From CAIZGX01 sp964511555 (GTDB lineage Bacteria > Bacteroidota > Bacteroidia > Flavobacteriales_D > Sanyastnellaceae): 64,000 nt of DNA. The translations under genes were made by a program, and so were the position numbers. Location of the stretch: contig CAZEFR010000002.1 in assembly GCA_964511555.1 (NCBI GenBank), forward strand, positions 62,001 to 126,000. The letters run 5' to 3'. Shown one piece after another: positions 47,669 through 57,500 of this stretch (the stretch's first letter is position 1; each line of letters begins with the position of its first letter). The notes beneath the pieces are model-generated. The model did no database searches, was not told the origin of the DNA, and saw nothing but the letters and a program-made list of their open reading frames with translations.

Positions 47669-50314
47669 TTATTCAACACAAATTTTTGTTCGGGCAATTC
47701 CACGATCTGAAAGCACTTCAACAATGTACCATCCTGCTGCCAAATCTTCGGTGTTTACTGTGCGCAATCCTGTCTGAAGGTGTTTAACGCATTTTCCGTC
47801 ATTCGATAGAATTCTCAATTGAAAAAACGAAATGTCAGAGGGTAGGTTAAGTTGGAACGTTCCATTCGACGGATTGGGGAATACCGTGAAAGCTAGATTA
47901 TTTCTTTCATCTTGAATATCATTCGCAAGTTCAAGCGTTACGCAATAGTCTTCTACTTCTCCGTAGGCATAGGTGCCGCAAGGTGTGGGCTGCCCGCCTG
48001 AACCAAAAATTCCAACATAAGCCATTCCAACGCGCATACGGGTGCTGCCGGGTACAATAGCCATGTTGTCTGGCACCGTCATGGTTCCGTTAACCGATGT
48101 TTGTGATCCGCTACCTGCATCAAATGCCAGTTCTAACGGTTCTTCGAATGTTCCATTTCCGTTATAGTCAATCCATATTTTGAAATATTCATTGTACGAA
48201 GTTCCGGGAAAACCTGGCGTTAAAGTCAGTGGATACGTTTCGCCTGCAACAAGTGTGAGTGTGTTTAAGTTGGTATAGTCGGTATAGTTGGCATTTGCTA
48301 CACTTGGGTTAGTGAAAGTTCCAACGGAAACAGAGCTAATATACTCAGCGCTCGCATCGCCGCCGTTGGCGTTGCAGTAACTTTCATCTATGCAAGATCC
48401 GCAACCGATTGTAGAAAATTCGAAAGAAGTGATCGGGCTCTCAGGGCTAACGCAGAGCGATGAAACTTGAATGGTGTAGGTGGTGCATGAATCGAGGTTA
48501 GGAAACGTGATGTTGGATTGGAGCGATTGAACAATCTCCGTTCCGTTTGGTCCTGTGAGTTGAATGGTGTATCCATCTGCAGCTAAGATGTCGTCCCATG
48601 AAATACTTGCCGTAGTTGCTTGTTCATTTGAAACCGAATAAACGTTCGGGTTTGTGCAGCAGCCGTCTGTGTTTAGCACGAATGAGTTTGTCCATTCACC
48701 TTGAACAGTGTCGCAAATAGAAGCCAGTTGAAATTCATATATGGAACAAGCTGATAAACCCAAAATCGTTAGACTGTTCGCGTTTATGTTTTCAATGAGT
48801 GTCCAGTTTCCCGATCCTTGCACTTGATATTGACAAGCGAAATTGGTAACCTCTGGTGTGCTGTTCCAAGAGAGCGTGTATTCGAGTGTGCCTGGTGTTT
48901 GTGCAGCTGCGATAGCGAATGGGGCAACGCACCCACCTGCAGAACATTCATTCAATAACAAGTCTAAACTGTTTTTAACATTCAATCGCCCGCCTGTTAC
49001 CATTTCGGGTTGAAGGTTGGCTACAATATCTACTCCATTGAAAATATAGTCTCGAATAAGTTCAGCTCCTGTGGAGGGATTCGAGTTGGCTATTGCCATG
49101 AACGAGTTACAGGGAGCGGAATACAAGAGTGCTATTGCTCCGGCAACACAAGGACCTGCAAAGGAGGTTCCAGATGTGTTACCGTAATTGGTGTTACCTG
49201 CAAGATAAACGGCTTCACCAGGAGCACCGAGGTCAATAGTTGTAATGCCATAGCCGCTGAAAGTACGAACGTCAGAACTGTTCGTAGCAGTTACTGCTAT
49301 CATGTATTCACTTGGACAAGCGGTTGGAAGATCTCCGACAACATCGATGTTCACGTTGTTGTTTGCCGTAGAACCACAAGAAAGAATTCCTGCAACTCCG
49401 AGTGTATCGTACATGGCGCACCACAACGGCGCTTGTGAAGGTTGCCCGTTGTCGGTTCCCCAGCTGCTATTGGTTGCTACAACATAAGCGCCCTGAGTTC
49501 CGCCAGACAAGTTGTACATGCGACGCATCTTGAGTGGATATGTGTATGCAGCAATTACGTTGGCTTCGGTAATTCCGCCCATGTCTACTTGCATGATTTT
49601 TACATTCCAATTAACACCGGTAATTCCAATGCCGTTATTCCCTTTTGCACCGATCATGCTGCTCACCTGCGTGCCGTGATTTCCGGCTGCCACAGCGTCG
49701 CTGTTTGCAGTCATGTTCCAACCGTTTACATCATCTATGTATCCGTTGTTGTCATCGTCAATTCCATTTCCATCTATCTCATAGGTGTTTGTCCAGTGGT
49801 TTTCGATGATATCTGCTTGATCCCATTTCGCTCCACCGCCTTCAACAACGCACACAACAATCTCATCTCCGAAAGCAGTGAATCCGCCTGTTGTTATATC
49901 CCAAGCCTCGGGTGTATCTATGTCGTTGTCTGAAGCGTCGTTGTGAAACCATTGTTGGCCGAATGAAGGATCGTTTGGAACAATGCGCTCTGCCACTTTG
50001 TGGTTTGCTTGAGCGAGTTGAATGCTTCCGCACGTTGGGGCGAATCGAATAATCTCGTCAAGAGAAAGCTGGTCTTCATTGAAACTGAAGAGCCAAGCGC
50101 GCATGACATCGCTTACTTCATGGCTTATTTTTATTTCTGGAAGAATTCCGAAATGCTCGGTCAATTCAAGGCTTGCCTGCTCAGCGGTATAGCCTTTTTT
50201 CAATTGAAGAAGGAATTCATTTTTCATTCGATCGGCCTGTGCGAAAGAAAAGAATGAAAAAGCAAGGATACCGCAAAGGGTAAGAGTGGATTTTAAAACA
50301 ACATTTTTAAGCAT
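47669..50314 (-). CDS. T9SS-exported subtilisin-like (S8) peptidase
   Basis: 881 residues. Signal peptide, an inhibitor-like pro-region, then a peptidase S8 domain (about 120-455). His213 is in N-H-G-T-Q-V-S, Asn282 in A-T-N-S-S-W-G and Ser384 in S-G-T-S-F-A-G-P. At the position of the catalytic Asp (V-I-D-T-G in the family) the sequence is C-V-V-E-G-G-G, so Glu158 stands there. Two fibronectin III-like domains, a GEVED domain (about 650-790) and a type A T9SS sorting domain (F-T-V-F-P-N-P-S-N-G-T-F) follow. A copy of the 18-bp repeat encodes residues 556-561. Confidence 0.9.
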   Translation of the reverse strand: MLKNVVLKSTLTLCGILAFSFFSFAQADRMKNEFLLQLKKGYTAEQASLELTEHFGILPEIKISHEVSDVMRAWLFSFNEDQLSLDEIIRFAPTCGSIQLAQANHKVAERIVPNDPSFGQQWFHNDASDNDIDTPEAWDITTGGFTAFGDEIVVCVVEGGGAKWDQADIIENHWTNTYEIDGNGIDDDNNGYIDDVNGWNMTANSDAVAAGNHGTQVSSMIGAKGNNGIGITGVNWNVKIMQVDMGGITEANVIAAYTYPLKMRRMYNLSGGTQGAYVVATNSSWGTDNGQPSQAPLWCAMYDTLGVAGILSCGSTANNNVNIDVVGDLPTACPSEYMIAVTATNSSDVRTFSGYGITTIDLGAPGEAVYLAGNTNYGNTSGTSFAGPCVAGAIALLYSAPCNSFMAIANSNPSTGAELIRDYIFNGVDIVANLQPEMVTGGRLNVKNSLDLLLNECSAGGCVAPFAIAAAQTPGTLEYTLSWNSTPEVTNFACQYQVQGSGNWTLIENINANSLTILGLSACSIYEFQLASICDTVQGEWTNSFVLNTDGCCTNPNVYSVSNEQATTASISWDDILAADGYTIQLTGPNGTEIVQSLQSNITFPNLDSCTTYTIQVSSLCVSPESPITSFEFSTIGCGSCIDESYCNANGGDASAEYISSVSVGTFTNPSVANANYTDYTNLNTLTLVAGETYPLTLTPGFPGTSYNEYFKIWIDYNGNGTFEEPLELAFDAGSGSQTSVNGTMTVPDNMAIVPGSTRMRVGMAYVGIFGSGGQPTPCGTYAYGEVEDYCVTLELANDIQDERNNLAFTVFPNPSNGTFQLNLPSDISFFQLRILSNDGKCVKHLQTGLRTVNTEDLAAGWYIVEVLSDRGIARTKICVE
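48632..48649 (-). repeat. 18-bp dispersed near-palindrome, copy 4 (inside the S8 peptidase gene)
   Basis: Minus strand CCGAACGTTTATTCGGTT, in frame as P-N-V-Y-S-V at the start of the second fibronectin III-like domain. Confidence 0.72.
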
Positions 50315-50330
50315 AATCGAATGTTCTGAT

Positions 50331-50349
50331 ATTCCGTAAATATCGGAAT
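50331..50349. promoter_or_regulatory. Inverted repeat before the S8 peptidase gene
   Basis: ATTCCG-n7-CGGAAT in the 82-base gap between murF-alr and the peptidase gene. No T-run follows on either strand, so an operator is as likely as a weak terminator. Confidence 0.3.
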
Positions 50350-50396
50350 GAATTGCTCATACATCTTCACAGAAATGTCTTTTTTCCTTGCAAAAA

Positions 50397-52841
50397 TTAA
50401 GCTTCGTTTACAATAATACGTTTTACACGTTGGGGAATACCTGTTAGCACTTCGTAGGCAATGGTTTCGGAGGCTTGTGCGTAATCGAGAATCGAGTGAT
50501 CACCATTGAATACAATGGCTTCGTCACCTTCTTGTGCAGGGACACCTGTAATATCGACCATGGTAACGTCCATGCACACGCGACCGACAACGGGACAGGC
50601 TTTTCCGTTGATGAAGACTTTGCCTTTTCCGTTGGAGAGTGATCTGCGGAAGCCATCTGCGTAGCCGATCGGAAGAACGGCGATTTTCATTTCTTGGTTG
50701 GAAGTGAATGTTCTTCCGTAACCAACGGTTTCATTCGGAAGCACGGACTTGATTTGGACAATGGTTGTCTTTAGGCTTCCGACATTGCGCAACATTTTTT
50801 GCTCCTCTTCAAAAGCCGATACCCCGTAGAGTCCAATTCCCAATCTAACCATGTTGAATTGCGCATTTTTCCAACGTTGAATTCCTCCGGTGTTCGCAGC
50901 GTGAAGTATTGGAGCATAGCCGAGAGCTTCTGAAATTTTCTTAGAACGATTTTCGAAATCGTTAATTTGATCTTGAGTGAAAGCGTCGTGCGACTCGTCT
51001 TCAGAAGCCGCGAAATGGGTGAAGATGCTGGCTATCTCTATGTTTGAATGTTCTTGAAGTAATTCAATTAGTTCTGAAGTTTCATCACTTTTGAAACCTA
51101 AACGGTTCATGCCAGTATCAAGCTTCAGGTGAGCCTTGAATCTTTTTTCTGAATTGAATTCCTTTGCTGCTTTTGCAAATGCTTTGAATGATCTTGTTGA
51201 AAATAATTCAGGTTCTAATCGATGTTTGAAAACTGGAGCGAAGTCGGTAACATTCGGTTCAAGCACCAAAATTGGGAGTGAAATTCCTGCTTCGCGAAGT
51301 TGAACGCCTTCATCTGTATACGCAACGGCCAATGCGTCAATGCCGCAATTGGCGAGACACATAGCAACTTCTACAGCACCAATGCCATAGCCATTCGCCT
51401 TCACCATTCCCATAAGTTTCACCTCGGGATTCAGTAGCGAGCGGAAGTAATAGTAGTTGTTTGCGAGGGCGTTCATGTTCACTTCGAAAATAGTTTCTTG
51501 GTGCTGCTCTTGCATTGCACGTACGATTTTTTCGAATTGAAATTTGCGTGCTCCCTTGATGAGCAAAGCGCTCGATTCAATTTTATTTGAAAGAAGAAAC
51601 TCAATGAGTGCTTCTGTATTTTCGAAACTTTTGAATGAATGAGGAAGAAGGTTTTTGTGTTGAAGGAATTGCTCTCCTACCGAGTAAACTTCTTCGATTT
51701 GGAATTCATTCATGAGATCACAAACACGTTCAATCCAAATTTCATCCTTCATTCCACTTTGCAGAATGTCGGAAATAATTACACCTCGCTTGTGCGCTTG
51801 AACATTTGAATTGAAATGTTGAAGCGCTAATTTGAGCGAGGTAAGATCGTTACTGTAACCATCATTCAACAATTGAATTCCACCAACTCCTCTCAGTTGT
51901 TGCATGCGCATTTCAACGGAAAGCAATTGCGGTGCTTTATCAGAAAGTTGTTTCAGCGAAAGTCCGAAGTGTAATGCTGTAGCGGCTGCTAGAGCGAAGT
52001 TGTTAATTGAGATATTATCAGTAAATGGAATTTCAGCATCAGCAAATTCTCCTTTCCAACTAAAGGATACAATGGAATGCGATGAGGAAGAAGTTATTTT
52101 TTGGATTGAAAAATCGGCGTTGATTCCTTTTCCAACACGAATAAAATTCCCTTTGAAATCAATGTCAATATCGGAAGGTGCAATAAGTGTTTCGCACGTT
52201 GGGAATAGCTTCATTTTTTCTTGAAGCAGTTCTTGTTGTGATTGGAAATTTTCTGCGTGAGCACTTCCTAAAAAAGTAAAGAGGCCTGTTGTGGGTTGAA
52301 TGACTTCTTGCAGTGTATTCATTTCATTCGGTAATGAAATACCCGCCTCGAAAATACCCAACGTATGCATTGATTCTAATTGCAATACTGCCAATGGAAC
52401 TCCAACTTGTGAGTTAAAACTTTTCGGACTTCTAGCAATGCAGTAATTATCTGCAAGCAATTGATTGATCCATTCCTTTACAATGGTTTTCCCATTGCTT
52501 CCGGTAATGCCAATGATGGGAATATTGAATTGCTTTCTGTGATGGGCTGCAATTCGTTGAAATGCCTTTGTTGTATTTTCAACACGAATAATTGCGCATT
52601 CGCTTGGTAGGTCAACTGCTTCCGATACGATGAACGTTCGTATTCCTTTTTGAAATGCGCCAGAGACAAAGGAATGTCCGTTGAAGTGTTCTCCTTTGAG
52701 AGGAATAAATAAAGTATGCGCTGCATCTATGGTGTGGCGCGTATCGGTGCAAATGGAATGAATAAAGTTATTGCTATTCCCTTCTGAGATTTCACCACCA
52801 ACAATGTGGGACAGTTCAGAAATGGAAAGATTCAATTTCAT
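50397..52841 (-). CDS. Bifunctional MurF ligase / alanine racemase
   Basis: 814 residues, a fusion usual in Bacteroidota. The MurF half (1-450) adds D-Ala-D-Ala to the UDP-MurNAc tripeptide; ATP loop G-I-T-G-S-N-G-K-T at 111-119. The racemase half starts near 455 with V-N-M-N-A-L-A-N-N-Y; PLP lysine Lys481 in M-V-K-A-N-G-Y-G, and I-G-Y-A-D-G-F-R-R and R-V-C-M-D-V-T-M-V-D near the end. It makes D-alanine and uses its dimer in one protein. ATGA overlap with lspA. Confidence 0.95.
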   Translation of the reverse strand: MKLNLSISELSHIVGGEISEGNSNNFIHSICTDTRHTIDAAHTLFIPLKGEHFNGHSFVSGAFQKGIRTFIVSEAVDLPSECAIIRVENTTKAFQRIAAHHRKQFNIPIIGITGSNGKTIVKEWINQLLADNYCIARSPKSFNSQVGVPLAVLQLESMHTLGIFEAGISLPNEMNTLQEVIQPTTGLFTFLGSAHAENFQSQQELLQEKMKLFPTCETLIAPSDIDIDFKGNFIRVGKGINADFSIQKITSSSSHSIVSFSWKGEFADAEIPFTDNISINNFALAAATALHFGLSLKQLSDKAPQLLSVEMRMQQLRGVGGIQLLNDGYSNDLTSLKLALQHFNSNVQAHKRGVIISDILQSGMKDEIWIERVCDLMNEFQIEEVYSVGEQFLQHKNLLPHSFKSFENTEALIEFLLSNKIESSALLIKGARKFQFEKIVRAMQEQHQETIFEVNMNALANNYYYFRSLLNPEVKLMGMVKANGYGIGAVEVAMCLANCGIDALAVAYTDEGVQLREAGISLPILVLEPNVTDFAPVFKHRLEPELFSTRSFKAFAKAAKEFNSEKRFKAHLKLDTGMNRLGFKSDETSELIELLQEHSNIEIASIFTHFAASEDESHDAFTQDQINDFENRSKKISEALGYAPILHAANTGGIQRWKNAQFNMVRLGIGLYGVSAFEEEQKMLRNVGSLKTTIVQIKSVLPNETVGYGRTFTSNQEMKIAVLPIGYADGFRRSLSNGKGKVFINGKACPVVGRVCMDVTMVDITGVPAQEGDEAIVFNGDHSILDYAQASETIAYEVLTGIPQRVKRIIVNEA

Positions 52842-53512
52842 GCAGAAGGATCAACTTCGGTGACCGCCTCTTCAATGGAAACTTCCTCCTCTTCGTCTTT
52901 GAAAAAGCGACGTTGGAAGAGTAGGATTAATATGATTCCAACAGAAATAGAGGCGTCTGCAATATTGAAAATAGGAGGGAAGATCTCTGCTCTTTCACCT
53001 GCATGCATCGGTGACCATGACGGGAAGTCTATTTCTTTCGTAATGTGAATCATGTCTACCACATTTCCCATAAGAAAAGGGGCATATCCTTGGCTTGAAA
53101 ATGCTGCTGTATCTGAGTAGGCTGTATAGTCTTGGAAGTGAGTGTCAAATGTCGATCCTTTATCGAAACACAATCCGTAGACAGCGCTGTCGATAATATT
53201 TCCGAGAGCGCCAGCAACAATTAGCGACAAACAAAAGAGATAACCCGCATGAGTTCTCTTTTTGGTGAGTTTGTAGATGTATATGATAATTGCTGTTACG
53301 ACAATAATTCTGAAAATACTCAGAGCAAGCTTTCCTGAGGTTCCCGGAAACATCCAGCCGAAAGCCATTCCTGGATTTTCAACGAATTGAAGATCTAACC
53401 AACCTGGAATGAGCTCAACATTTTCCCCGTAAAGAAAATTGAGCTTTATCCAGATTTTTAATAGTTGATCAAGCGCAACAACGCTTAGAATAATTAAGAG
53501 TACTTTTCTCAC
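52838..53512 (-). CDS. lspA: Lipoprotein signal peptidase
   Basis: 224 residues, inner-membrane aspartyl peptidase with four helices. Family marks: L-D-Q-L-L-K-I-W near the start, F-V-E-N-P-G-M-A-F-G-W and the catalytic Asp in G-N-I-I-D and in F-N-I-A-D-A-S-I. About 55 residues longer than E. coli LspA because of an insert between the two active-site motifs and an acidic tail, as common in this phylum. It processes lipoproteins such as those listed here. Confidence 0.94.
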   Translation of the reverse strand: MRKVLLIILSVVALDQLLKIWIKLNFLYGENVELIPGWLDLQFVENPGMAFGWMFPGTSGKLALSIFRIIVVTAIIIYIYKLTKKRTHAGYLFCLSLIVAGALGNIIDSAVYGLCFDKGSTFDTHFQDYTAYSDTAAFSSQGYAPFLMGNVVDMIHITKEIDFPSWSPMHAGERAEIFPPIFNIADASISVGIILILLFQRRFFKDEEEEVSIEEAVTEVDPSA

Positions 53513-53523
53513 TGCACGAGATC

Positions 53524-54495
53524 TTACTGCATGTTTTTGGCTTCAATGCTAAGGGTAGCATGAGGCACCAAACGCAAGCGTTCTTTTGGGATGAGTTTTC
53601 CTGTAACACGACAAACACCGTAGGTTTTGTTCATGATACGTAGCAATGCGTTTTCTAAGTTTTTGATGAACTTCTCTTGACGAGCAGCCAATTGCGCAAT
53701 TTCTTCGCGGCTATTGGTATCACTTCCGTCTTCCATCATTTTGAATGTTGGAGAAGTGTCGTCTGTGCTATTGTCTCCTTCTCTTGAAAGAGATTCTTTC
53801 AACTCTTCAAAGTCTGAGCGAGATTGTTCTAGTTTTTCTTTGATAAGGATTTCAAATTCTTTCAAGTCTTTGTCTGAATAACGTAATCCTTTCAATGGTT
53901 CTGCTGGCTTTTTCACAGGTTCTTGTATTATCACTTTAGCAGGTGCATAAACGGGTGCAGTTGTCTTCGTCACGGGTTTCTTCACTGCCGCTGGTTTAGC
54001 GGGAACTGCTGGAGCTGGTTTAACTTTCTTAACTTCTACTTTCTTCACTGCTGGAGCAACGGTCTTTTTTACAGGTGCTGCTTTTTTCGCTGGCGCGGCT
54101 TTTTTGGCTATTGGTTTCTTTGCAACTACTTTTTTAGCTGGTGCTGCTTTTTTAACAGCAGCCGCCTTCTTCGCTGGTGTTGCTTTTTTAGCTATTGGTT
54201 TCTTTGCAACTACTTTTTTCGCTGGCGCTGCTTTCTTAACAGGAGTCGCTTTCTTCGCTGGTGTTGCTTTTTTAGCTATTGGTTTCTTTGCAACTACTTT
54301 TTTTACTGGCGCTGCTTTCTTAACAGGAGCCGCTTTCTTCGCTGGTGTTGCTTTTTTAGCTGCTGGTTTCTTAGCAACTACTTTTTTAGCTGGCGCTGCT
54401 TTCTTTACCGGCGCTGCTTTCTTCGCCGGCGCTGCTTTTTTAGCAACGGGTTTCTTAGTAATTACTTTTTTAGCAGGGGTTGGTTTTTTAGCCAT
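53524..54495 (-). CDS. DksA/TraR-like protein with a histone H1-like repeat tail
   Basis: 323 residues. Residues 1-130 or so are Lys/Ala/Pro/Val repeats (units such as K-K-A-T-P-A-K-K-A-A-P-V), like histone H1 tails that bind DNA. The C-terminal 120 residues have the DksA/TraR coiled coil and finger region (A-R-Q-E-K-F-I-K-N-L-E-N-A-L, Y-G-V-C-R-V-T-G-K-L-I-P-K-E-R-L-R-L-V-P). Only Cys295 of the four zinc ligands remains. DksA works in the secondary channel of RNA polymerase; whether this one does is unclear. Start at ATG 54495, 5 bases after ileS. Confidence 0.85.
   Translation of the reverse strand: MAKKPTPAKKVITKKPVAKKAAPAKKAAPVKKAAPAKKVVAKKPAAKKATPAKKAAPVKKAAPVKKVVAKKPIAKKATPAKKATPVKKAAPAKKVVAKKPIAKKATPAKKAAAVKKAAPAKKVVAKKPIAKKAAPAKKAAPVKKTVAPAVKKVEVKKVKPAPAVPAKPAAVKKPVTKTTAPVYAPAKVIIQEPVKKPAEPLKGLRYSDKDLKEFEILIKEKLEQSRSDFEELKESLSREGDNSTDDTSPTFKMMEDGSDTNSREEIAQLAARQEKFIKNLENALLRIMNKTYGVCRVTGKLIPKERLRLVPHATLSIEAKNMQ
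54107..54442 (-). repeat. Four tandem 84-bp repeats in the DksA-like gene
   Basis: Units begin at 54107, 54191, 54275 and 54359, each 84 bases (28 codons), with a fifth, partial unit to about 54480. They encode the Lys/Ala/Pro-rich tail. The close DNA identity of the units points to recent expansion or gene conversion; copy number may vary between strains. Confidence 0.88.
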
Positions 54496-54500
54496 GGGTC

Positions 54501-57500
54501 TTAAAGGTTTTTGGTTAATAGTAAACGCACCACTTCTTCTCCTTCCCATTCAACCGCGACACCCCCTTCCATTTCTGGAATAAACTCAAGCGAAGAAGCA
54601 AGTACTTGACTGCTAATATATTCAGAATTGTTTTTCAAAACATCATTCAGGTAGTTTTCTCCCGAAACTTTAACAATTATTTTATCTGTAACCTCAAAAT
54701 TGGTTTCTTTTCGCAAGTTCTGAATGCGATTCACCAATTCACGAGCATATCCTTCTTCTTTCAATTCTGGAGTAATGGTAACATCAAGCGCAACTGTCAA
54801 GTTACCTTGATTGGCCACTTTCCATCCGGGAATGTCAACAGGAATAATCTCTACGTCTTCGGTTTGAAGAAGTATCGATTCCTTCTGCCACATGTATTCT
54901 CCGGTTTTTTCAATTGATGAAATAATTTCCTGCGCGTTTTCTTGAGCGAATTGTTGAATTTCCTTCATGAACTTCCCACACTTTTTACCGAGTGTTTTGA
55001 AATTTAATTTGAGGTCTTTCACAATTTTGGTTGTTTGCTCATCTACGCATTTCACCGCTTTAACATTCACTTCGCTGCAAATTAGATCTGCAACGCTTTC
55101 TATGCGCGACTGTGTGGTTTCATCTAAAACTGGAATACGAATTTCAGCAAGTGTTTGACGCACCTTGATGTTCTCTTTTTTGCGAATCGAAAGGGCCATG
55201 CTTGAAATGCGCTGAGCAAGGTCCATGCGTGCTTCAAGATTTTCATCTCTGAAGCTACCTGCTTCCAAATGAGAAAGATGAACAGATTCGTTATTGGCAT
55301 TCAAGCTTTGGAATAACCAGTCTGAATAGAATGGAGCAAACGGACTCATTAGCTGAGACACTTGTTTCAAGCAAGTATGAAGTGTAGCGTATGCCGAACG
55401 TTTGTCTTCGGTCATTTCTCCGTGCCAGAATCTCTTGCGCGCTAAACGCACGAACCAATTTGAAAGGTGATCGTTAACGAACGATTCAATGGCACGCGCA
55501 GCTGGAGTTGGATCGAATGCGTCGAGGTTTTTCTCAACTTCAAGCGTAAGCGCGTTCAACTTACTTATAATCCACTTGTCTAATTCAGGACGGTTTTCAA
55601 CAGCAGGGTCGTTGCTTGAAGCTTCGTACCCGTCAATGTTTGCATACAATGAAAAGAAAGAATACGTGTTCGAAAGTGTTCCGAAGAATGTGCGTTGAAC
55701 TTCAGCAATTCCTTCTGTATCGAATTTCAAATTTTCCCAAGGATCTGAATTGGTGATCATGTACCAACGCGTGGCATCTGGACCATATTTACCAAGGGTT
55801 TCAAACGGATCAACAGCATTGCCTAAACGCTTAGACATTTTGTTTCCGTTCTTGTCTAAAACAAGTCCGTTTGAAATAACATTTTTATAAGCAACAGAAT
55901 CGAAACACAACGTTGCAATTGCATGCAAGGTGTAAAACCATCCTCTTGTCTGATCCACTCCTTCCGCAATGAAGTCTGCAGGAAAGGAAAGGTTGTTGTC
56001 TATTTTCTCTTTGTTCTCAAAAGGGTAGTGCCACTGCGCGTATGGCATAGCACCACTATCGAACCAAACGTCAATCAAGTCCGCTTCACGGTGCATTGGT
56101 TTCCCGCTAGGGCTAACCAATACAATTTTATCGACGTATGGTTTATGTAAATCGAAAAGGTTATAATTCTCAACCGAATGATTGTTCGGTTGGAAGTTTT
56201 CAAGTGGATTGTTTTCTGTAATTCCGGCGGCTACGCTTTTTTTCAATTCAGTTTGAAGTTCTTCAACAGATCCAATGCAAATTGATTCACTTCCGTCTTC
56301 GGTGCGCCAAATTGGAAGAGGAATTCCCCAGAAGCGACTGCGCGAAAGGTTCCAATCGTTTGCATTTTCCAACCAATTTCCAAATCTTCCAGTACCCGTA
56401 GATTCCGGCTTCCATTGAATGGTGTTGTTCAATTCAACTAAACGATTTCTCTTTTCAGGAACTTTAACGAACCAAGAATCCAATGGATAGTACAACACAG
56501 GTTTGTCTGTTCTCCAGCAATGTGGGTAGTTGTGCGCGTATTTTTCTTTCTTGAATAATTTTCCTTCGGTTTGAAGTTTCAAAACAATACGCTCATCAAC
56601 ACTCAAATACTGAAGCTTGTCGGTGTCTTTTATTATTCCGCCAAGACTTGCTTTTTGTTTTGTAAGCTCAACCGCTTTTTCTTCATCTGAATAGTACGCC
56701 TCTTTCACGAACTCTTCTCCAAATAAGAAAGTGCCGTCTTGTACTTCAGGTAGGAAGCGTCCTCTGCGATCAACAAGGGTAAGATTTCCCATGCCGTTTT
56801 GTTTCGCTACGCGAAAGTCATCTGCTCCGAAGCTTGGTGCAATGTGAACAATACCGGTTCCGTCTTCCGTGGTAACGAAATCGCCACCAATAATCTTGAA
56901 TGCATCGCCGTCATTCGGTTGTACGAACGGAAGCAATTGCTCGTAACGAAGATTTAAAAGTTGTTTTCCGTTTAATTCTGAAACAGTTCTATTCGGAATT
57001 TTCTTATCTCCCGCAGTGAACTCTTCAAAGTTTTCTCCGTTTGCTACAGGGAAATATTTTTCACGAAGCGCTGAAGCGACAATGAAATAAGCACGCTCGT
57101 TTCCAAATGGAGTCAACGATTCAACAACGGTGTAGTTTATTTTTTCACCAACAGCCAATGCCACGTTTGAAGGCAAGGTCCATGGAGTAGTTGTCCAAGC
57201 TAAAACATAAATCGGAAGATCCGAATTCACATTGAGTGTTGCGTTCGCATCTATCAATTTGAACTGCGCTACCGCTGAAGTGTCTTTCACTTCTTTGTAA
57301 CAGCCGGGTTGATTCAATTCGTGAGAACTCAATCCTGTTCCTGCAGCAGGCGAGTAGGGTTGAATGGTGTAGCCCTTGTACAACAGATTCTTGTTGTGCA
57401 ATTGTTGAAGTAACCACCAAACCGTTTCAATGTATTTGTTGTCATAGGTAACGTACGGGTCGTTCATGTCTACCCAATAACCCATGTCTTTTGTAAGTTT

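Noticed and set aside
54107..54480. Regular repeats that could suggest a CRISPR array
   Set aside because: The whole unit repeats without unique spacers, in frame and within a coding sequence; there are no cas genes.
53923..54583. Two long open frames on the plus strand opposite the DksA-like gene
   Set aside because: They are produced by the 84-bp repeats, have Cys/Trp/Phe-rich or Ala/Phe-rich low-complexity translation, no start context and no family resemblance.
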